Shown here: piece by piece, positions 43,908 through 53,175 of the stretch
Numbering within the stretch: the first letter of the stretch is position 1
Layout: the number at the start of each line of letters is the position of its first letter
Source of the DNA: Terriglobia bacterium
GTDB taxonomy: Bacteria; Acidobacteriota; Terriglobia; Terriglobales; Acidobacteriaceae
Assembly: GCA_032252755.1 (NCBI GenBank)
Contig: JAVUPY010000032.1
Location: 62,001-126,000 of the forward strand
DNA: 64,000 nucleotides
Reading direction: 5' to 3'
The notes under the pieces: model-generated
Databases searched by the model: none
What the model was told of the DNA's origin: nothing
Seen by the model: only the letters and a program-made list of their open reading frames with translations
Program-made: the position numbers and the translations under genes

Positions 43908-44528
43908 TCACTCTTCGATTAACCGCGCTTTCTTTCTCGCGCGGTAGGTTCGCCAGATCATATACGCGATCCAGAGCGCGATTATTCCGATGACCAGGTT
44001 GACCCGGCCCATGATTCGAACCAGGTCATCCCATTCTTCGCCGAACTCGTAGCCAACGACGGAGATCACGCTGACCCAGAGCGCAGCCCCGAGGAAATTA
44101 AAGATGGTGAACTTCCGCCAATCCATTTTCAGCGCGCCGGCCATCGGTCCGGCAATGATTCTCATCCCGAAGACGAAGCGCGCGAAGAAGATTGCGAGCG
44201 GGCCGCGCTTGGCGAATAGCGCCTCGCCTTTCTGAATGACACTTGCGGGAATCCGGAAAAGGTGCGAGTAGCGGTCGAGCAAAGGGCGGCCGCCCTTTCG
44301 ACCGATCCAGTACCCGATGTTGTCGCCCAGGGTGGCGGCAGCTATTCCGACCACGATGATGTAGCGTAGTTTGAGTTCCTGCTGGTCGAAGGCGAGAAAG
44401 CTTGCGAAAAGAAGAACGGTTTCGCCGGGCACGGGAACGCCCGCATTTTCGAGCAGCAGGGCGAAGAAAACAGTCCAGTAGCCGTACTGGTCAAAAAAGC
44501 TTCGCAATAGCTCGAGTCCGTCGTTCAC
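43908..44528 (-). CDS. DedA-family membrane protein
   Basis: 206 residues. DedA (SNARE-associated/VTT) proteins move polyprenyl- or phospholipids across the inner membrane. Seen here: ENAGVPVPGETVLLFASFLA, the DNIGYWIGR motif, and RFVFGMRIIAGPMAGALKM with its conserved Arg. About four to five helices. It lies 1 bp after the hydrolase gene stop and is probably cotranscribed with it. Confidence 0.92.
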   Translation of the reverse strand: MNDGLELLRSFFDQYGYWTVFFALLLENAGVPVPGETVLLFASFLAFDQQELKLRYIIVVGIAAATLGDNIGYWIGRKGGRPLLDRYSHLFRIPASVIQKGEALFAKRGPLAIFFARFVFGMRIIAGPMAGALKMDWRKFTIFNFLGAALWVSVISVVGYEFGEEWDDLVRIMGRVNLVIGIIALWIAYMIWRTYRARKKARLIEE

Positions 44529-44529
44529 C

Positions 44530-45375
44530 TCAGCTCCTCAGAAAATCCAGCAGGATGCGATTGAATTCCTCCGGGTACTCCTCATAGGGGAGGTGCCCGG
44601 CGCGATCCATTACCACAAGCTTCGCATTCTTCAAGTGGCGCTTCAACTCTTCTCCGCCAATCAAAGGTACTACTCTGTCTTTCCGTCCCCAGATCAATAG
44701 CGTCGACAAATCGCCGATCTGTTCCACCGCCGTCCTGAGATACGCTAGATCGCTGCGCCAGGTTCGACAAATCGCGATCCCATAATCGATGGTTCGCGGC
44801 TCGTCCAGTCCCTTCTGATAGCCATCCCGTGTCGCCTGTGTCAGCAGGGAGTTGTCGCCATACATGCGTTCCAGCATCGACAACTTCGGGATACCAACGA
44901 TCGGCGCGAGCATCTTGAAAAATGCGGCACCGATGGGGTGTCCGAAGATCGCCGTCCGCTTGTGCCCCCGCGTGGTCCAGGGGTTCACACCGTCAACCGA
45001 GACCAATTTTCCTATCAGTCCCCGGCCCTTCTGGCGGTCGCGCGCGGCCATCGCCAGCACCAAGCCGCCACCATGCGAAGTTCCAACCAAAGCTGCGTCT
45101 CGAATGCTAATCTCGGCCATCCAGTCGAGCATCCGGTCGGCAGTTGTGGGCAGGTCATACGGTACTGCCCCAACTAGCGGACGATCCGAAAAGCCCATGC
45201 CCAGCAGATCCACGGCGTATACGGTGAACTCTTTGGCCAGCGCCTCCCAGTTGAATCGCCAGGAGAACGAGTAGCCGAACAGTCCATGAATCAGCACTAC
45301 CGGCGGTCCGGAACCCCCGCGCAAATAGCGCATCCGGTGGCCCGCCACAGTGGACCAGCATTCTTCACCAAACAT
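44530..45375 (-). CDS. Alpha/beta-hydrolase
   Basis: 281 residues from ATG 45375, chosen because AAGGA is 7 nt upstream; an in-frame extension to 45531 lacks support. The fold shows the oxyanion motif PVVLIHGLFGYSFSW, a nucleophile elbow GTSHGGG (Ser), an Asp loop (WGRKDRVVPL) and the C-terminal His (DRAGHLPYEEYPEEFN). Esterase, lipase or C-C hydrolase roles are all possible. Confidence 0.88.
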   Translation of the reverse strand: MFGEECWSTVAGHRMRYLRGGSGPPVVLIHGLFGYSFSWRFNWEALAKEFTVYAVDLLGMGFSDRPLVGAVPYDLPTTADRMLDWMAEISIRDAALVGTSHGGGLVLAMAARDRQKGRGLIGKLVSVDGVNPWTTRGHKRTAIFGHPIGAAFFKMLAPIVGIPKLSMLERMYGDNSLLTQATRDGYQKGLDEPRTIDYGIAICRTWRSDLAYLRTAVEQIGDLSTLLIWGRKDRVVPLIGGEELKRHLKNAKLVVMDRAGHLPYEEYPEEFNRILLDFLRS

Positions 45376-45712
45376 GAAACGGTCCTTGCGTAATTGGTCC
45401 GTTTTAAGCTTTGGAGCGCTTACCAGTTCCTCATTGCTGTTGCGATTTGTAAATGTGACCTTGGTATCCGTCGTTGTCTCCACAGTCCCGGCACTCTTGT
45501 GCCTCGATCTAAATCGCTTGCTGCCGGACAACCGTTCCGGACGGGGTGGAATCTATCCCGAACATATCGCCTCTGTCGCTTCTGTGTGGGGAGTCTCCAA
45601 TGGCTCCCCTTTTTTACTGAAGTTCAATCGGTTTTCAGATATCCGCTCTCCGTAAGAAGCCAAAACCCGCGACAACAGAAGCGTAGCACCTTCTTTGTCA
45701 TAAGGCGGTGAG
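45376..45712. other. Intergenic region with structured plus-strand element
   Basis: About 340 bp between the divergent hydrolase and acetyltransferase genes. It contains CCGGA/TCCGG and CGGG/CCCG hairpins between about 45520 and 45562, followed by a strong plus-strand terminator (45588-45615). No protein-coding gene is convincing. It could be the leader of the acetyltransferase gene or encode a small RNA. Confidence 0.4.
45588..45615 (+). terminator. Rho-independent terminator without an obvious upstream gene
   Basis: GGGGAGTC (45588-45595) pairs with GGCTCCCC (45602-45609) including one G-T pair, with a 6-nt loop, followed by six T residues. It points along the plus strand, yet the nearest upstream gene is on the minus strand. 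Confidence 0.75.
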
Positions 45713-46294
45713 ATGCTAGATTTCTGTCCAGCAATGGGTGAGAAAAACTTTCCGCGGAAAATCGAGACTGAGCGTCTCATCTTACGTCCCTATCGCGCTG
45801 GGGACGCTCTCGAGCTACTCGGGTTGGTGGATGGGAACCGCCTGGAACTGATTCGAGAATTCGCACAGATTGCGGCGCTGCAGAACCGGGAACAGATGGA
45901 TAACTTCATTCTCACCAAGCGCGAGCAGTGGGAACAGCGCAAAAACTTCTGCTATGGGATCTGGCAGAAGGGTGCCGAGCAACTGATCGGGCAAATACAG
46001 GTAAAGAACATTACGTGGGAGATACCGGCAGCTGAATTGAGCTATTTCATTGGCAAGGAATCGCAACGGCGTGGATACGCGAGCGAGTGTATTCGCGCGG
46101 TTGTTGCAATGGCTTTCGACGAACTTCAATTTGAACGAATCTTCGTACGGATTCTTCCATCCAATGTGAAAAGTCGTGCGATCGCGAAGAAGCTCGGTTT
46201 TCAGGAAGAAGGTCTGCACAGAAACGCATTCCGTTGTGGATTCGGGCAATTGCACGACGTTTACTATCTGTCGGCTACCAAAGGAAATCACTGA
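45713..46294 (+). CDS. GNAT acetyltransferase, RimJ/RimL-like
   Basis: 193 residues of the GNAT fold. The start IETERLILRPYRAGDAL, the acetyl-CoA loop region SQRRGYASECIRAVVAMAF and the end (NVKSRAIAKKLGFQEEG) are typical of N-terminal or ribosomal-protein acetyltransferases. AAGG 7 nt before the ATG supports this start. Substrate unknown. Confidence 0.88.
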   Translation: MLDFCPAMGEKNFPRKIETERLILRPYRAGDALELLGLVDGNRLELIREFAQIAALQNREQMDNFILTKREQWEQRKNFCYGIWQKGAEQLIGQIQVKNITWEIPAAELSYFIGKESQRRGYASECIRAVVAMAFDELQFERIFVRILPSNVKSRAIAKKLGFQEEGLHRNAFRCGFGQLHDVYYLSATKGNH

Positions 46295-46335
46295 ATTCCA
46301 AGTAACAGATCCATCCAATTTGTGCGGAGAAAGAC

Positions 46336-46656
46336 ATGGCCGTAACGCTTGTTAACTGTTTTGAGGTGCCCACCGGTCGAGAGGACGAATTCTTCACCCT
46401 GTGGCAGGAAGTGAATGAGTACATGCGTGCGCAGCCCGGGTATCTGGGCCACACACTCTATCGCGCAGTGAACCCTGATGCTTCGTTTCGTTTCGTCAAC
46501 GTCGCCAATTGGGAATCCGCCGGGCACTTCCGCGCCTCGCACAGCGACGAATTTCGAAAATTAGTCAGCCGACCTGAATGGACCGCTTTTACCTCCAAAC
46601 CTGGACTTTACGAGGTCGTACACAAGGGCGAGGCGCAAGCCGCAGCAGCAGGATAA
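46336..46656 (+). CDS. Antibiotic biosynthesis monooxygenase (ABM) family protein
   Basis: 106 residues forming a ferredoxin-like ABM domain: VTLVNCFEVPTGREDEFF, AQPGYLGHTLYRAV and FRFVNVANWESAGHFRA. This small dimeric fold includes quinol monooxygenases and heme-degrading enzymes. GGAG precedes the ATG. It follows the acetyltransferase by 41 bp on the same strand and may be cotranscribed. Confidence 0.85.
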   Translation: MAVTLVNCFEVPTGREDEFFTLWQEVNEYMRAQPGYLGHTLYRAVNPDASFRFVNVANWESAGHFRASHSDEFRKLVSRPEWTAFTSKPGLYEVVHKGEAQAAAAG

Positions 46657-46880
46657 TCGGCGGCTACCTGCTTCCCGGTTGAGCGTTCCCTTCCGCGATC
46701 TCCGATGTGCGGTGCGGGCACCTTGTCGCCTGGATCGCGTGGAATCGCAGTGCTCCACATGTAAGGCCCCGATCACCAAATGCCAGTGTGTAACTTCTTC
46801 TATTTCACTGCGCTTAGGGCTGGATATGCTTTTTGGGAGCGGATTTCCATTTTCTGTAACTTTGGCCAGAAAACTAAGGG

Positions 46881-46886
46881 TATAAT
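46881..46886 (+). promoter_or_regulatory. Possible -10 box for the sensor kinase gene
   Basis: A consensus TATAAT lies 40 bp before the ATG at 46926. No good -35 hexamer stands at 16-18 bp (nearest TAACTT, 18 bp). Confidence 0.35.
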
Positions 46887-46925
46887 CCAATAATCCTATA
46901 TACCGCACGCACTTAGCGGGATCAG

Positions 46926-49850
46926 ATGGCTACCGACCTAGTGGCACCCGACTTGCAGAAAACAGAGCGGGAGAATTCCGTCTCGTCGAGGCGAAGTTCT
47001 CGCCAGGCGCCTAACGGTCCCATGACCAAGGATCTGCAAATCCGGTTCGCGGCCATCCTCCTCGGAATCCTCACCGTCACCGCGGTAGTCTTCGCCTGGA
47101 TCAATTACGAAAAAGAAACCCAGTGGGAATCGCCCGTCGATGGCGTGTGGTGGGTAGAGCACGATGGCCGCGTAATGGCACAGCGCGTCGACCCCGCCGG
47201 TCCGGGCGACAAGGCAGGAATTAAGGTCGGAGACCAACTGGTCGCTATCAACGGCGCACAGGTTCATCGAACTGCCGATGCGGTTCGGCAGATGTACCGC
47301 ACTGGTGTCTGGAAGCAGGCGACGTACTCGGTCGTGCGTGATGGCATTCGCGTTGATATTCAAGGCGTCCTGCTGGCTCCGGCCGACCGCTCGTTCAATC
47401 TTGGCCTGCGAATCATCGCGCTGATTTATCTCGGCATCGGACTGTATGTCCTCCTCAGGCGCTGGACTGCGCCGAAGTCGACGCACTTCTACCTGTTCTG
47501 CCTGGTTTCATTCATCTTCTACTCGTTCAAATACACGGGGAAGCTGAACCAGTTTGACCTTAGTATCTACTGGGGCAATGTCGTTGCGTGGCTGTTGCAG
47601 CCGGCGCTGTTCGTGCATTTCGCGCTGACCTTCCCTGAAAAGAAGGTGTCCCTGGCGCGAAGAAATTGGCTGGCGTGGCTGATTTACATACCGGGCGCGC
47701 TACTCCTGGCGATGCACTTCTTCTTCGTGCAAATGACACCGCCGAGCGAACTGGTCCGCTGGAACCTCGACCGCATCCAGATGGTTTACCTCACGGGGTA
47801 TTACATTTGGGCCGCCGTGGTGCTGTTCCAAAGCTATCGCAATTCGCGCACGCCGCTGATGCGCCAGCAGATGAAGTGGGTGACGCGCGGCACGGTCCTT
47901 TCAGTCGCGCCCTTCACGCTCTTCTATGTCATTCCGTACCTGATGGGCGCATCACCGTCCTTCGCGATGAAGTTCTCGGTGCTGTCGCTGGTTTTCGTGC
48001 CGCTGACTTTCGGCTACGCGATCTTCCGCTACCGGTTGATGGATGTGGACCTGATCTTCAAGCGGGGCATGGCCTATACGCTGGCAGCGGCAACGATTGC
48101 AGGAATCTACTTCGCGGCCGTCGGCATGACAGCCGAGTTGTTCCACAAGAATTTCCCGAGCATGGGCCCGTCGGGATTGATCGCCGCGATCGTGGTGACG
48201 GCGCTGCTCTTCGATCCATTCAAAAACTACATCACCGACCGGCTCGACAAGATCTTCTACCGCAAGCGTTACGATTTCCGTAAAACGCTGCTGGAATTTG
48301 GCCGCGATTTGAACTCCGAAACGGATCTCGACCGGTTGCTGTCGATGGTCATTGACCGCCTGTCCCGCACCCTGGAAATCGACCGCATCGCGATCTTTAC
48401 GGCGACGGATAATGAGTTCGGGGACAGCTTCGTGCTTGCGAAGTCGTTCGGCATCGCGCAAACAACGGCGCTCGACCTGAGCTTCCTCGCCGATCGCCCT
48501 GAATACCAGTCCGGGCACCTGTTCTTCGACAACACCCACCAGGCGGTTCGGGAAACCGAGAGCGCGCAGCAGACGATCCAGAAGCTCGACCTGAATTACT
48601 ACATTCCCTGCACGGTGATGAACAAGACGATTGCCGTGCTCGGCATGGGCAAGACGAGCGAAGGCGACTTCCTGTCAAGCGAAGACGTCGAGTTGCTCGA
48701 AACGTTGGCCGGATACATCGGGATCGCCATTCAGAATGCTCGGCTGTACGATTCACTCGCGACCAAGGTGCAGCAGTACGAACGCCTGAAAGAGTTCAAC
48801 GAGAACATCGTCGAATCGATCAACGTTGGTATCTTCACGCTCGATCTCGACGACCGTATCGAATCCTGGAACGCGCAGATGGAAGTGATGTATGCCCTGC
48901 CGCGCGCCGAAGCCATCCGCCGGCCGATCAGCGAAGTTCTCCCGGCAAGCTTCTGCGAGGAGTTCTACCGCGTCCGGCAGAATGCGGGCATCCACAATCT
49001 TTACAAGTTCCGCCTGGGCACCACGGCGGGCGATACGCGCACCTGCAATATCGCGATCGCCCCACTCGTCACCCGCGACTTCAGCGCTGTGGGCCGCGTG
49101 GTGATCGTAGACGATATCACCGAGCGCATGGATCTCGAGGCGCAACTGGCGCAGTCCGACAAGATGTCGTCGATCGGTCTGCTGGCCGCCGGCGTCGCGC
49201 ACGAGGTCAACACACCGCTGGCCGTCATCTCTTCGTACGCGCAGATGCTCGCCAAGCAGTTGCAGGGCGACGAGAGACGCTCTGCCCTGCTGGACAAGAT
49301 CACGCGGCAGACCTTCCGTGCGTCGGAGATCGTTAACAATCTGCTGAACTTCTCTCGCACCAGCGGCACCGAGTTCAAGCCGGTGGACCTGAATAAGATC
49401 ATTCACGACACGCTGGCGCTGCTGGAACATCAGTTCAAAACCGCGGGGATCAAGGTACAGGGGGACTTAACAACCGGCTTGCCGCCGATCCAGGGCAACG
49501 CCGGGAAGCTGCAACAGGTCTTCCTGAACCTGTTCCTGAACGCGAAAGATGCGATGCCCAAAGGGGGCACTCTCAGCGTTGCGACGACGAATGGTCGCGC
49601 CGTGCACGTCACCGTAGGCGATACCGGCGAAGGCATCGCGGCGGAACACATTCACCGGATCTACGATCCGTTCTTCACGACCAAGAACCGGCCGAAGCAG
49701 GGCAACAGCGGCGGCACCGGACTTGGGCTCTCGGTTACCTACGGCATCATCCAGGAGCATGCCGGGAAGATTCGCGTTGAGAGCAAGCCTGGCGAAGGCA
49801 CGCGGTTCTTCATGGAATTCCCAATGATTCGAAAGGCGGTCAATGTCTGA
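46926..49850 (+). CDS. Multidomain sensor histidine kinase (PDZ, 7TM, GAF, PAS)
   Basis: 974 residues. After a first helix (about 38-60) comes a PDZ-like domain (about 75-150; DPAGPGDKAGIKVGDQLVAI). Seven or so helices follow (about 155-440). A GAF domain (about 455-605), a PAS domain (about 620-735), HisKA with His759 (AAGVAHEVNTPLAV) and HATPase (NLFLNAKDAM; GGTGLGLSVTYG) complete it. It overlaps the NtrC-type regulator by 8 bp, so the two form a two-component system. An alternative start at ATG 47022 would place a sigma-54-like promoter (46942-46957) just upstream. Confidence 0.92.
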   Translation: MATDLVAPDLQKTERENSVSSRRSSRQAPNGPMTKDLQIRFAAILLGILTVTAVVFAWINYEKETQWESPVDGVWWVEHDGRVMAQRVDPAGPGDKAGIKVGDQLVAINGAQVHRTADAVRQMYRTGVWKQATYSVVRDGIRVDIQGVLLAPADRSFNLGLRIIALIYLGIGLYVLLRRWTAPKSTHFYLFCLVSFIFYSFKYTGKLNQFDLSIYWGNVVAWLLQPALFVHFALTFPEKKVSLARRNWLAWLIYIPGALLLAMHFFFVQMTPPSELVRWNLDRIQMVYLTGYYIWAAVVLFQSYRNSRTPLMRQQMKWVTRGTVLSVAPFTLFYVIPYLMGASPSFAMKFSVLSLVFVPLTFGYAIFRYRLMDVDLIFKRGMAYTLAAATIAGIYFAAVGMTAELFHKNFPSMGPSGLIAAIVVTALLFDPFKNYITDRLDKIFYRKRYDFRKTLLEFGRDLNSETDLDRLLSMVIDRLSRTLEIDRIAIFTATDNEFGDSFVLAKSFGIAQTTALDLSFLADRPEYQSGHLFFDNTHQAVRETESAQQTIQKLDLNYYIPCTVMNKTIAVLGMGKTSEGDFLSSEDVELLETLAGYIGIAIQNARLYDSLATKVQQYERLKEFNENIVESINVGIFTLDLDDRIESWNAQMEVMYALPRAEAIRRPISEVLPASFCEEFYRVRQNAGIHNLYKFRLGTTAGDTRTCNIAIAPLVTRDFSAVGRVVIVDDITERMDLEAQLAQSDKMSSIGLLAAGVAHEVNTPLAVISSYAQMLAKQLQGDERRSALLDKITRQTFRASEIVNNLLNFSRTSGTEFKPVDLNKIIHDTLALLEHQFKTAGIKVQGDLTTGLPPIQGNAGKLQQVFLNLFLNAKDAMPKGGTLSVATTNGRAVHVTVGDTGEGIAAEHIHRIYDPFFTTKNRPKQGNSGGTGLGLSVTYGIIQEHAGKIRVESKPGEGTRFFMEFPMIRKAVNV
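46942..46957 (+). promoter_or_regulatory. Candidate sigma-54 promoter (-24/-12)
   Basis: TGGCACCCGACTTGCA matches the TGGCAC-N5-TTGCA pattern with GG and GC exactly 10 bp apart. It overlaps codons near the start of the kinase gene as annotated. It is upstream of an alternative ATG at 47022. Confidence 0.4.
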
Positions 49851-51291
49851 CGTACTGGTTTCCCGCCCTCCCAACGCCCAGAACGGCGCAACGGCGGGGA
49901 CGATCCTCATCATCGATGACGAGTTTGAAATCCGCGAGTCGCTGCAAACGTTGCTCGAAATGGAAGGCTACGCCGTGGAGGTCGCGGAGGACGGCGAACA
50001 GGGCCTGAACCAGATCGCCACGCGTCCCTTCGATCTCGTGCTGCTCGACTTCGCGCTTCCCGACCGGAACGGCATCGAAATTTTGCGCGACATTCGCGAG
50101 CGCGCGCCCGAACTCGCCGTCATCATGATCACCGCGTATGGCACGGTGGAAAACGCCGTTAACGCCATGCAGGGCGGTGCAGTCAACTTCATCCAGAAAC
50201 CGTGGCAAAACGAAAAGCTGCTGGCCGACGTAGCCGCTGCGATCGGTCGTCGGCGCGCGGAAGAAGAAAATATCCAGCTCAAGCGCATTCTCAACAAGCG
50301 CTACCGCTTTGAGAACATCGTCGGCAAGAGCGAGCCGATGCAGAAGATTTACGACCTGGTGCAACAGGTCGCGCCGAGCCGGAGCACCATCCTGCTGAAC
50401 GGCGAGAGCGGCACCGGCAAGGAACTGATCGCGAAGGCGATTCACATCAACTCGCCGCGCAAGGATCGCCCGTTCATTCCTGTCAATACCGGGTCCATGC
50501 CGGCCGACCTGCTGGAATCGACGCTTTTCGGCCACGTAAAGGGCGCTTTCACCAGCGCGGTGGCAAGCAAAAAGGGCCTGTTCGAAGTCGCGGATAAGGG
50601 CACGCTTTTCCTCGACGAAATCGGAACGATGTCGATGGAGACACAGGCGAAGATCCTGCGCGTCTTGCAGGACCGCAAATTCATGCACCTGGGCGGCATT
50701 CACGAAGTGCAGGTCGACGTCCGAATCGTCGCCGCGACGAACGTCGATCTCCGCCAGGCTGTGAAGGACGGCAAGTTCCGCGAGGACCTCTTCTATCGCC
50801 TGAACGTTATCACCATCGATCTGCCGCCGCTGCGCAATCGCAAGGAAGACATCCCGCTGCTGGTCGACCACTTCGTAAAACGCTTCTGCGAAGAGAATCA
50901 AAAGCCGCTACTCACGGTGACCTCCGCAGTACTGCACGCGCTGATGGATTACAACTTCCCCGGCAACGTTCGCGAGTTGGAAAACGTGATGGAGCGCGCG
51001 GTGGTGCTGGCCTCCGGAACGATGGTCACGCCGGACCTGCTGCCGGACAGCATTGTGGGCCGAAGTTCCACACTGGACCTGATCGGCTCGCGGCCTGACG
51101 CTTCCCTGTTTGACATCATGGAAGACGCCGAGCGCCGCATCATAAGCGAGATGCTGGAAAAATGTGCGTGGAACCAGACTGAAGCCGCCAAGCGCTTCCG
51201 TATCCCGCTCTCCACGCTGAACCAGAAGATCAAGCGTCTCGGTATAGAACTCGATAAGCGCAACGGCAACGGCCGCGAAGCTACCGCGTAA
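49843..51291 (+). CDS. NtrC-family response regulator (AAA+, Fis-type HTH)
   Basis: 482 residues: receiver domain (about 19-135; phospho-acceptor Asp69, Lys119), AAA+ domain (about 155-390; Walker A GESGTGK at 187-193; Walker B GTLFLDEIG) and a Fis-type HTH (TEAAKRFRIPLSTLNQKIKR). It would activate sigma-54 promoters when phosphorylated by the overlapping kinase. The sigma-54 contact loop reads GAFTSA (234-239), with Ser238 in place of the usual Gly, which may weaken or alter sigma-54 contact. Confidence 0.93.
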   Translation: MSDVLVSRPPNAQNGATAGTILIIDDEFEIRESLQTLLEMEGYAVEVAEDGEQGLNQIATRPFDLVLLDFALPDRNGIEILRDIRERAPELAVIMITAYGTVENAVNAMQGGAVNFIQKPWQNEKLLADVAAAIGRRRAEEENIQLKRILNKRYRFENIVGKSEPMQKIYDLVQQVAPSRSTILLNGESGTGKELIAKAIHINSPRKDRPFIPVNTGSMPADLLESTLFGHVKGAFTSAVASKKGLFEVADKGTLFLDEIGTMSMETQAKILRVLQDRKFMHLGGIHEVQVDVRIVAATNVDLRQAVKDGKFREDLFYRLNVITIDLPPLRNRKEDIPLLVDHFVKRFCEENQKPLLTVTSAVLHALMDYNFPGNVRELENVMERAVVLASGTMVTPDLLPDSIVGRSSTLDLIGSRPDASLFDIMEDAERRIISEMLEKCAWNQTEAAKRFRIPLSTLNQKIKRLGIELDKRNGNGREATA

Positions 51292-51307
51292 GTAGTCCGC
51301 TTCGTGT

Positions 51308-51337
51308 CCCACATCTGCCGCCGTTCGCAGATGTGGG
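51308..51337. repeat. 30-bp palindromic repeat, copy 2
   Basis: CCCACATCTGC (51308-51318) and GCAGATGTGGG (51327-51337) around an 8-nt loop; arms identical to those of the copy at 15754-15783. Here it is 16 bp past the response-regulator stop and is followed by TCTTTTCTG and a T-rich stretch, so it may terminate that operon. Confidence 0.85.
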
Positions 51338-51360
51338 TCTTTTCTGCTACTTTTTTCTTT

Positions 51361-53154
51361 ATGTCCAAGGTTGACGACGAACTGGCTGCTCTGCGGGCCC
51401 AGGTAGCTACCCTGACCTCACGCATCTATCGTCTCGAGCAGCAAGCAGGAATTCCGTCGGAGCAACCGGTGCCTCCGTTTCGAGCGCCAGCGCCAGTGAT
51501 CCCCGCGCCAACACCTTCGCCAAGGCTGCCGGCTCATCCCTCAGCGCGCGAGCCCCACCCCGGAGGCCTCGAGAGTAGGATCGGGCAGCTCTGGCTCAAT
51601 CGCATCGGCATCATTGCCACCCTCATCGGCATTTCCTATTTCATCAAGTACGCATTCGATAACAACTGGATCGGTGCGTCGGCGATCATCGCGCTTGGAC
51701 TGATTGGCGGTGTTGCGCTGATCGCATGGAGCGAGCTGTTTCGGCGAAAAGGGTTCGCGGGTTTCTCCTATTCCCTGAAGGCGATCGGCATCGGCACCCT
51801 CTATCTATCGCTCTGGGGTGCCTGTCAGGTCTACCAACTTATACCCGCAGCGGTTTCGTTCGTGGCAATGATCGCCGTGACGATCTTCACAATGTTCCTC
51901 GCCCTCAAGCAGGACGCGGAAATCCTCGCGGGGTTTGCGATGCTCGGCGGCTTTGCCACTCCTATCCTGCTCTCAACCGGGCAGAACCAGGAGGTGGTTC
52001 TCTTCTCCTACGTGTGCCTGCTCGATCTTGCCGTGCTCGCAATGGTGGCGCGGAAGCCGTGGCGGCGCTTGCTGGTCGGCAGTTTCATCGGCACGATCAT
52101 TCTCTACTGGGTTTGGGAATTTTCGTATTACAGCGGCCCGCAGCGCCCCCTGACGGTGTTCTACGCGGTGCTATTCGCCGCGATCTTCGCTGTCATTCCG
52201 CTGCTCACGCCGCTCACACGCTCGCGCTGGCACCAGGGCTTCTCGATCACGCTCACCGTCCTGCCGCTCGCAAATGCCGCGCAGTTGTTCGCGGCCCTCT
52301 ACGCCATGTACGACCAGGACCAGCCCACGCTTGCCTGGTACGCCGCCGGACTGACAGTCGTTTATGTTCTCCTGGGATTTCAACTCAAGCGCCGCGCCGG
52401 CGAGCCTGACGTCGTCCACCTCGTCGATCTCATTCACGCGACAATCGCTTTCACATTCGCCACACTTTACGTGCCTCTGGCGTTCCAAGCACACTGGATC
52501 ACTATCGGGTGGCTTATCGAATCGGGCCTGCTGCTGTTCGTGGCCAGCCGCATCAAGACCGATTTCTTACGTTATCTCGCGACCGCGACCTTACCCCTCG
52601 CGATCGTTCGCCTGCTATTTTTCGAGAGCTTCCAGGTTCAAACCGTCATGCTCAACGAACGCTTCGCGACTTACCTCGTAGCGATCGGGGTTCTCGGTGC
52701 AATCGTTGCTGCCGGGTATCGGAACGCGAGTCCGCGCGAAATGCCGTTTGTGCGTGCTGCGGCAGTGCTGCTGAACGTGCTGGCCCTCGTCGCACTCACA
52801 CTCGAAGCCTCCGACTATTTCAACCGCGAACTTGCCGCGTGGTTCCGCACGCACAACGTCGTCTCCCATGCCGGGACCCAGCAGATCATTTTCCAGCGGA
52901 ACCTCAGCTTCTCTGCGATCTGGCTCGCTTACGGTGCCGCGCTGATGATTTACGGCTTCTGGAAGATGTCGTCATTTGTGCGCTGGCAGGCTTTGGTGCT
53001 GATCGCCTTCACCGTCGGAAAGGTCTTTCTCTACGACGTTTCAGAACTACAGCAGGGGTACCGCATCGTGAGCTTTATCGCGCTGGGAATCGTGCTTATG
53101 GTGCTGTCCTACGCGTATCAACGCGATTGGCTGAAACTGTCATCCGCACGTTGA
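51361..53154 (+). CDS. DUF2339 polytopic membrane protein
   Basis: 597 residues from ATG 51361. A short N-terminal coiled-coil-like stretch (KVDDELAALRAQVATL) and a Pro-rich linker precede the first helices (LWLNRIGIIATLIGISYF), then around 17 or more membrane segments fill the rest. This is the pattern of DUF2339 membrane proteins, whose role is unknown. No good ribosome-binding site is visible. It follows the two-component operon after the palindrome. Confidence 0.85.
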   Translation: MSKVDDELAALRAQVATLTSRIYRLEQQAGIPSEQPVPPFRAPAPVIPAPTPSPRLPAHPSAREPHPGGLESRIGQLWLNRIGIIATLIGISYFIKYAFDNNWIGASAIIALGLIGGVALIAWSELFRRKGFAGFSYSLKAIGIGTLYLSLWGACQVYQLIPAAVSFVAMIAVTIFTMFLALKQDAEILAGFAMLGGFATPILLSTGQNQEVVLFSYVCLLDLAVLAMVARKPWRRLLVGSFIGTIILYWVWEFSYYSGPQRPLTVFYAVLFAAIFAVIPLLTPLTRSRWHQGFSITLTVLPLANAAQLFAALYAMYDQDQPTLAWYAAGLTVVYVLLGFQLKRRAGEPDVVHLVDLIHATIAFTFATLYVPLAFQAHWITIGWLIESGLLLFVASRIKTDFLRYLATATLPLAIVRLLFFESFQVQTVMLNERFATYLVAIGVLGAIVAAGYRNASPREMPFVRAAAVLLNVLALVALTLEASDYFNRELAAWFRTHNVVSHAGTQQIIFQRNLSFSAIWLAYGAALMIYGFWKMSSFVRWQALVLIAFTVGKVFLYDVSELQQGYRIVSFIALGIVLMVLSYAYQRDWLKLSSAR

Positions 53155-53175
53155 GTTACGCGCCGTGGGCGAAGA

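Noticed and set aside
45394-45711. Plus-strand open frames before the acetyltransferase gene
   Set aside because: They run through the terminator hairpin at 45588-45615 and show no protein features.
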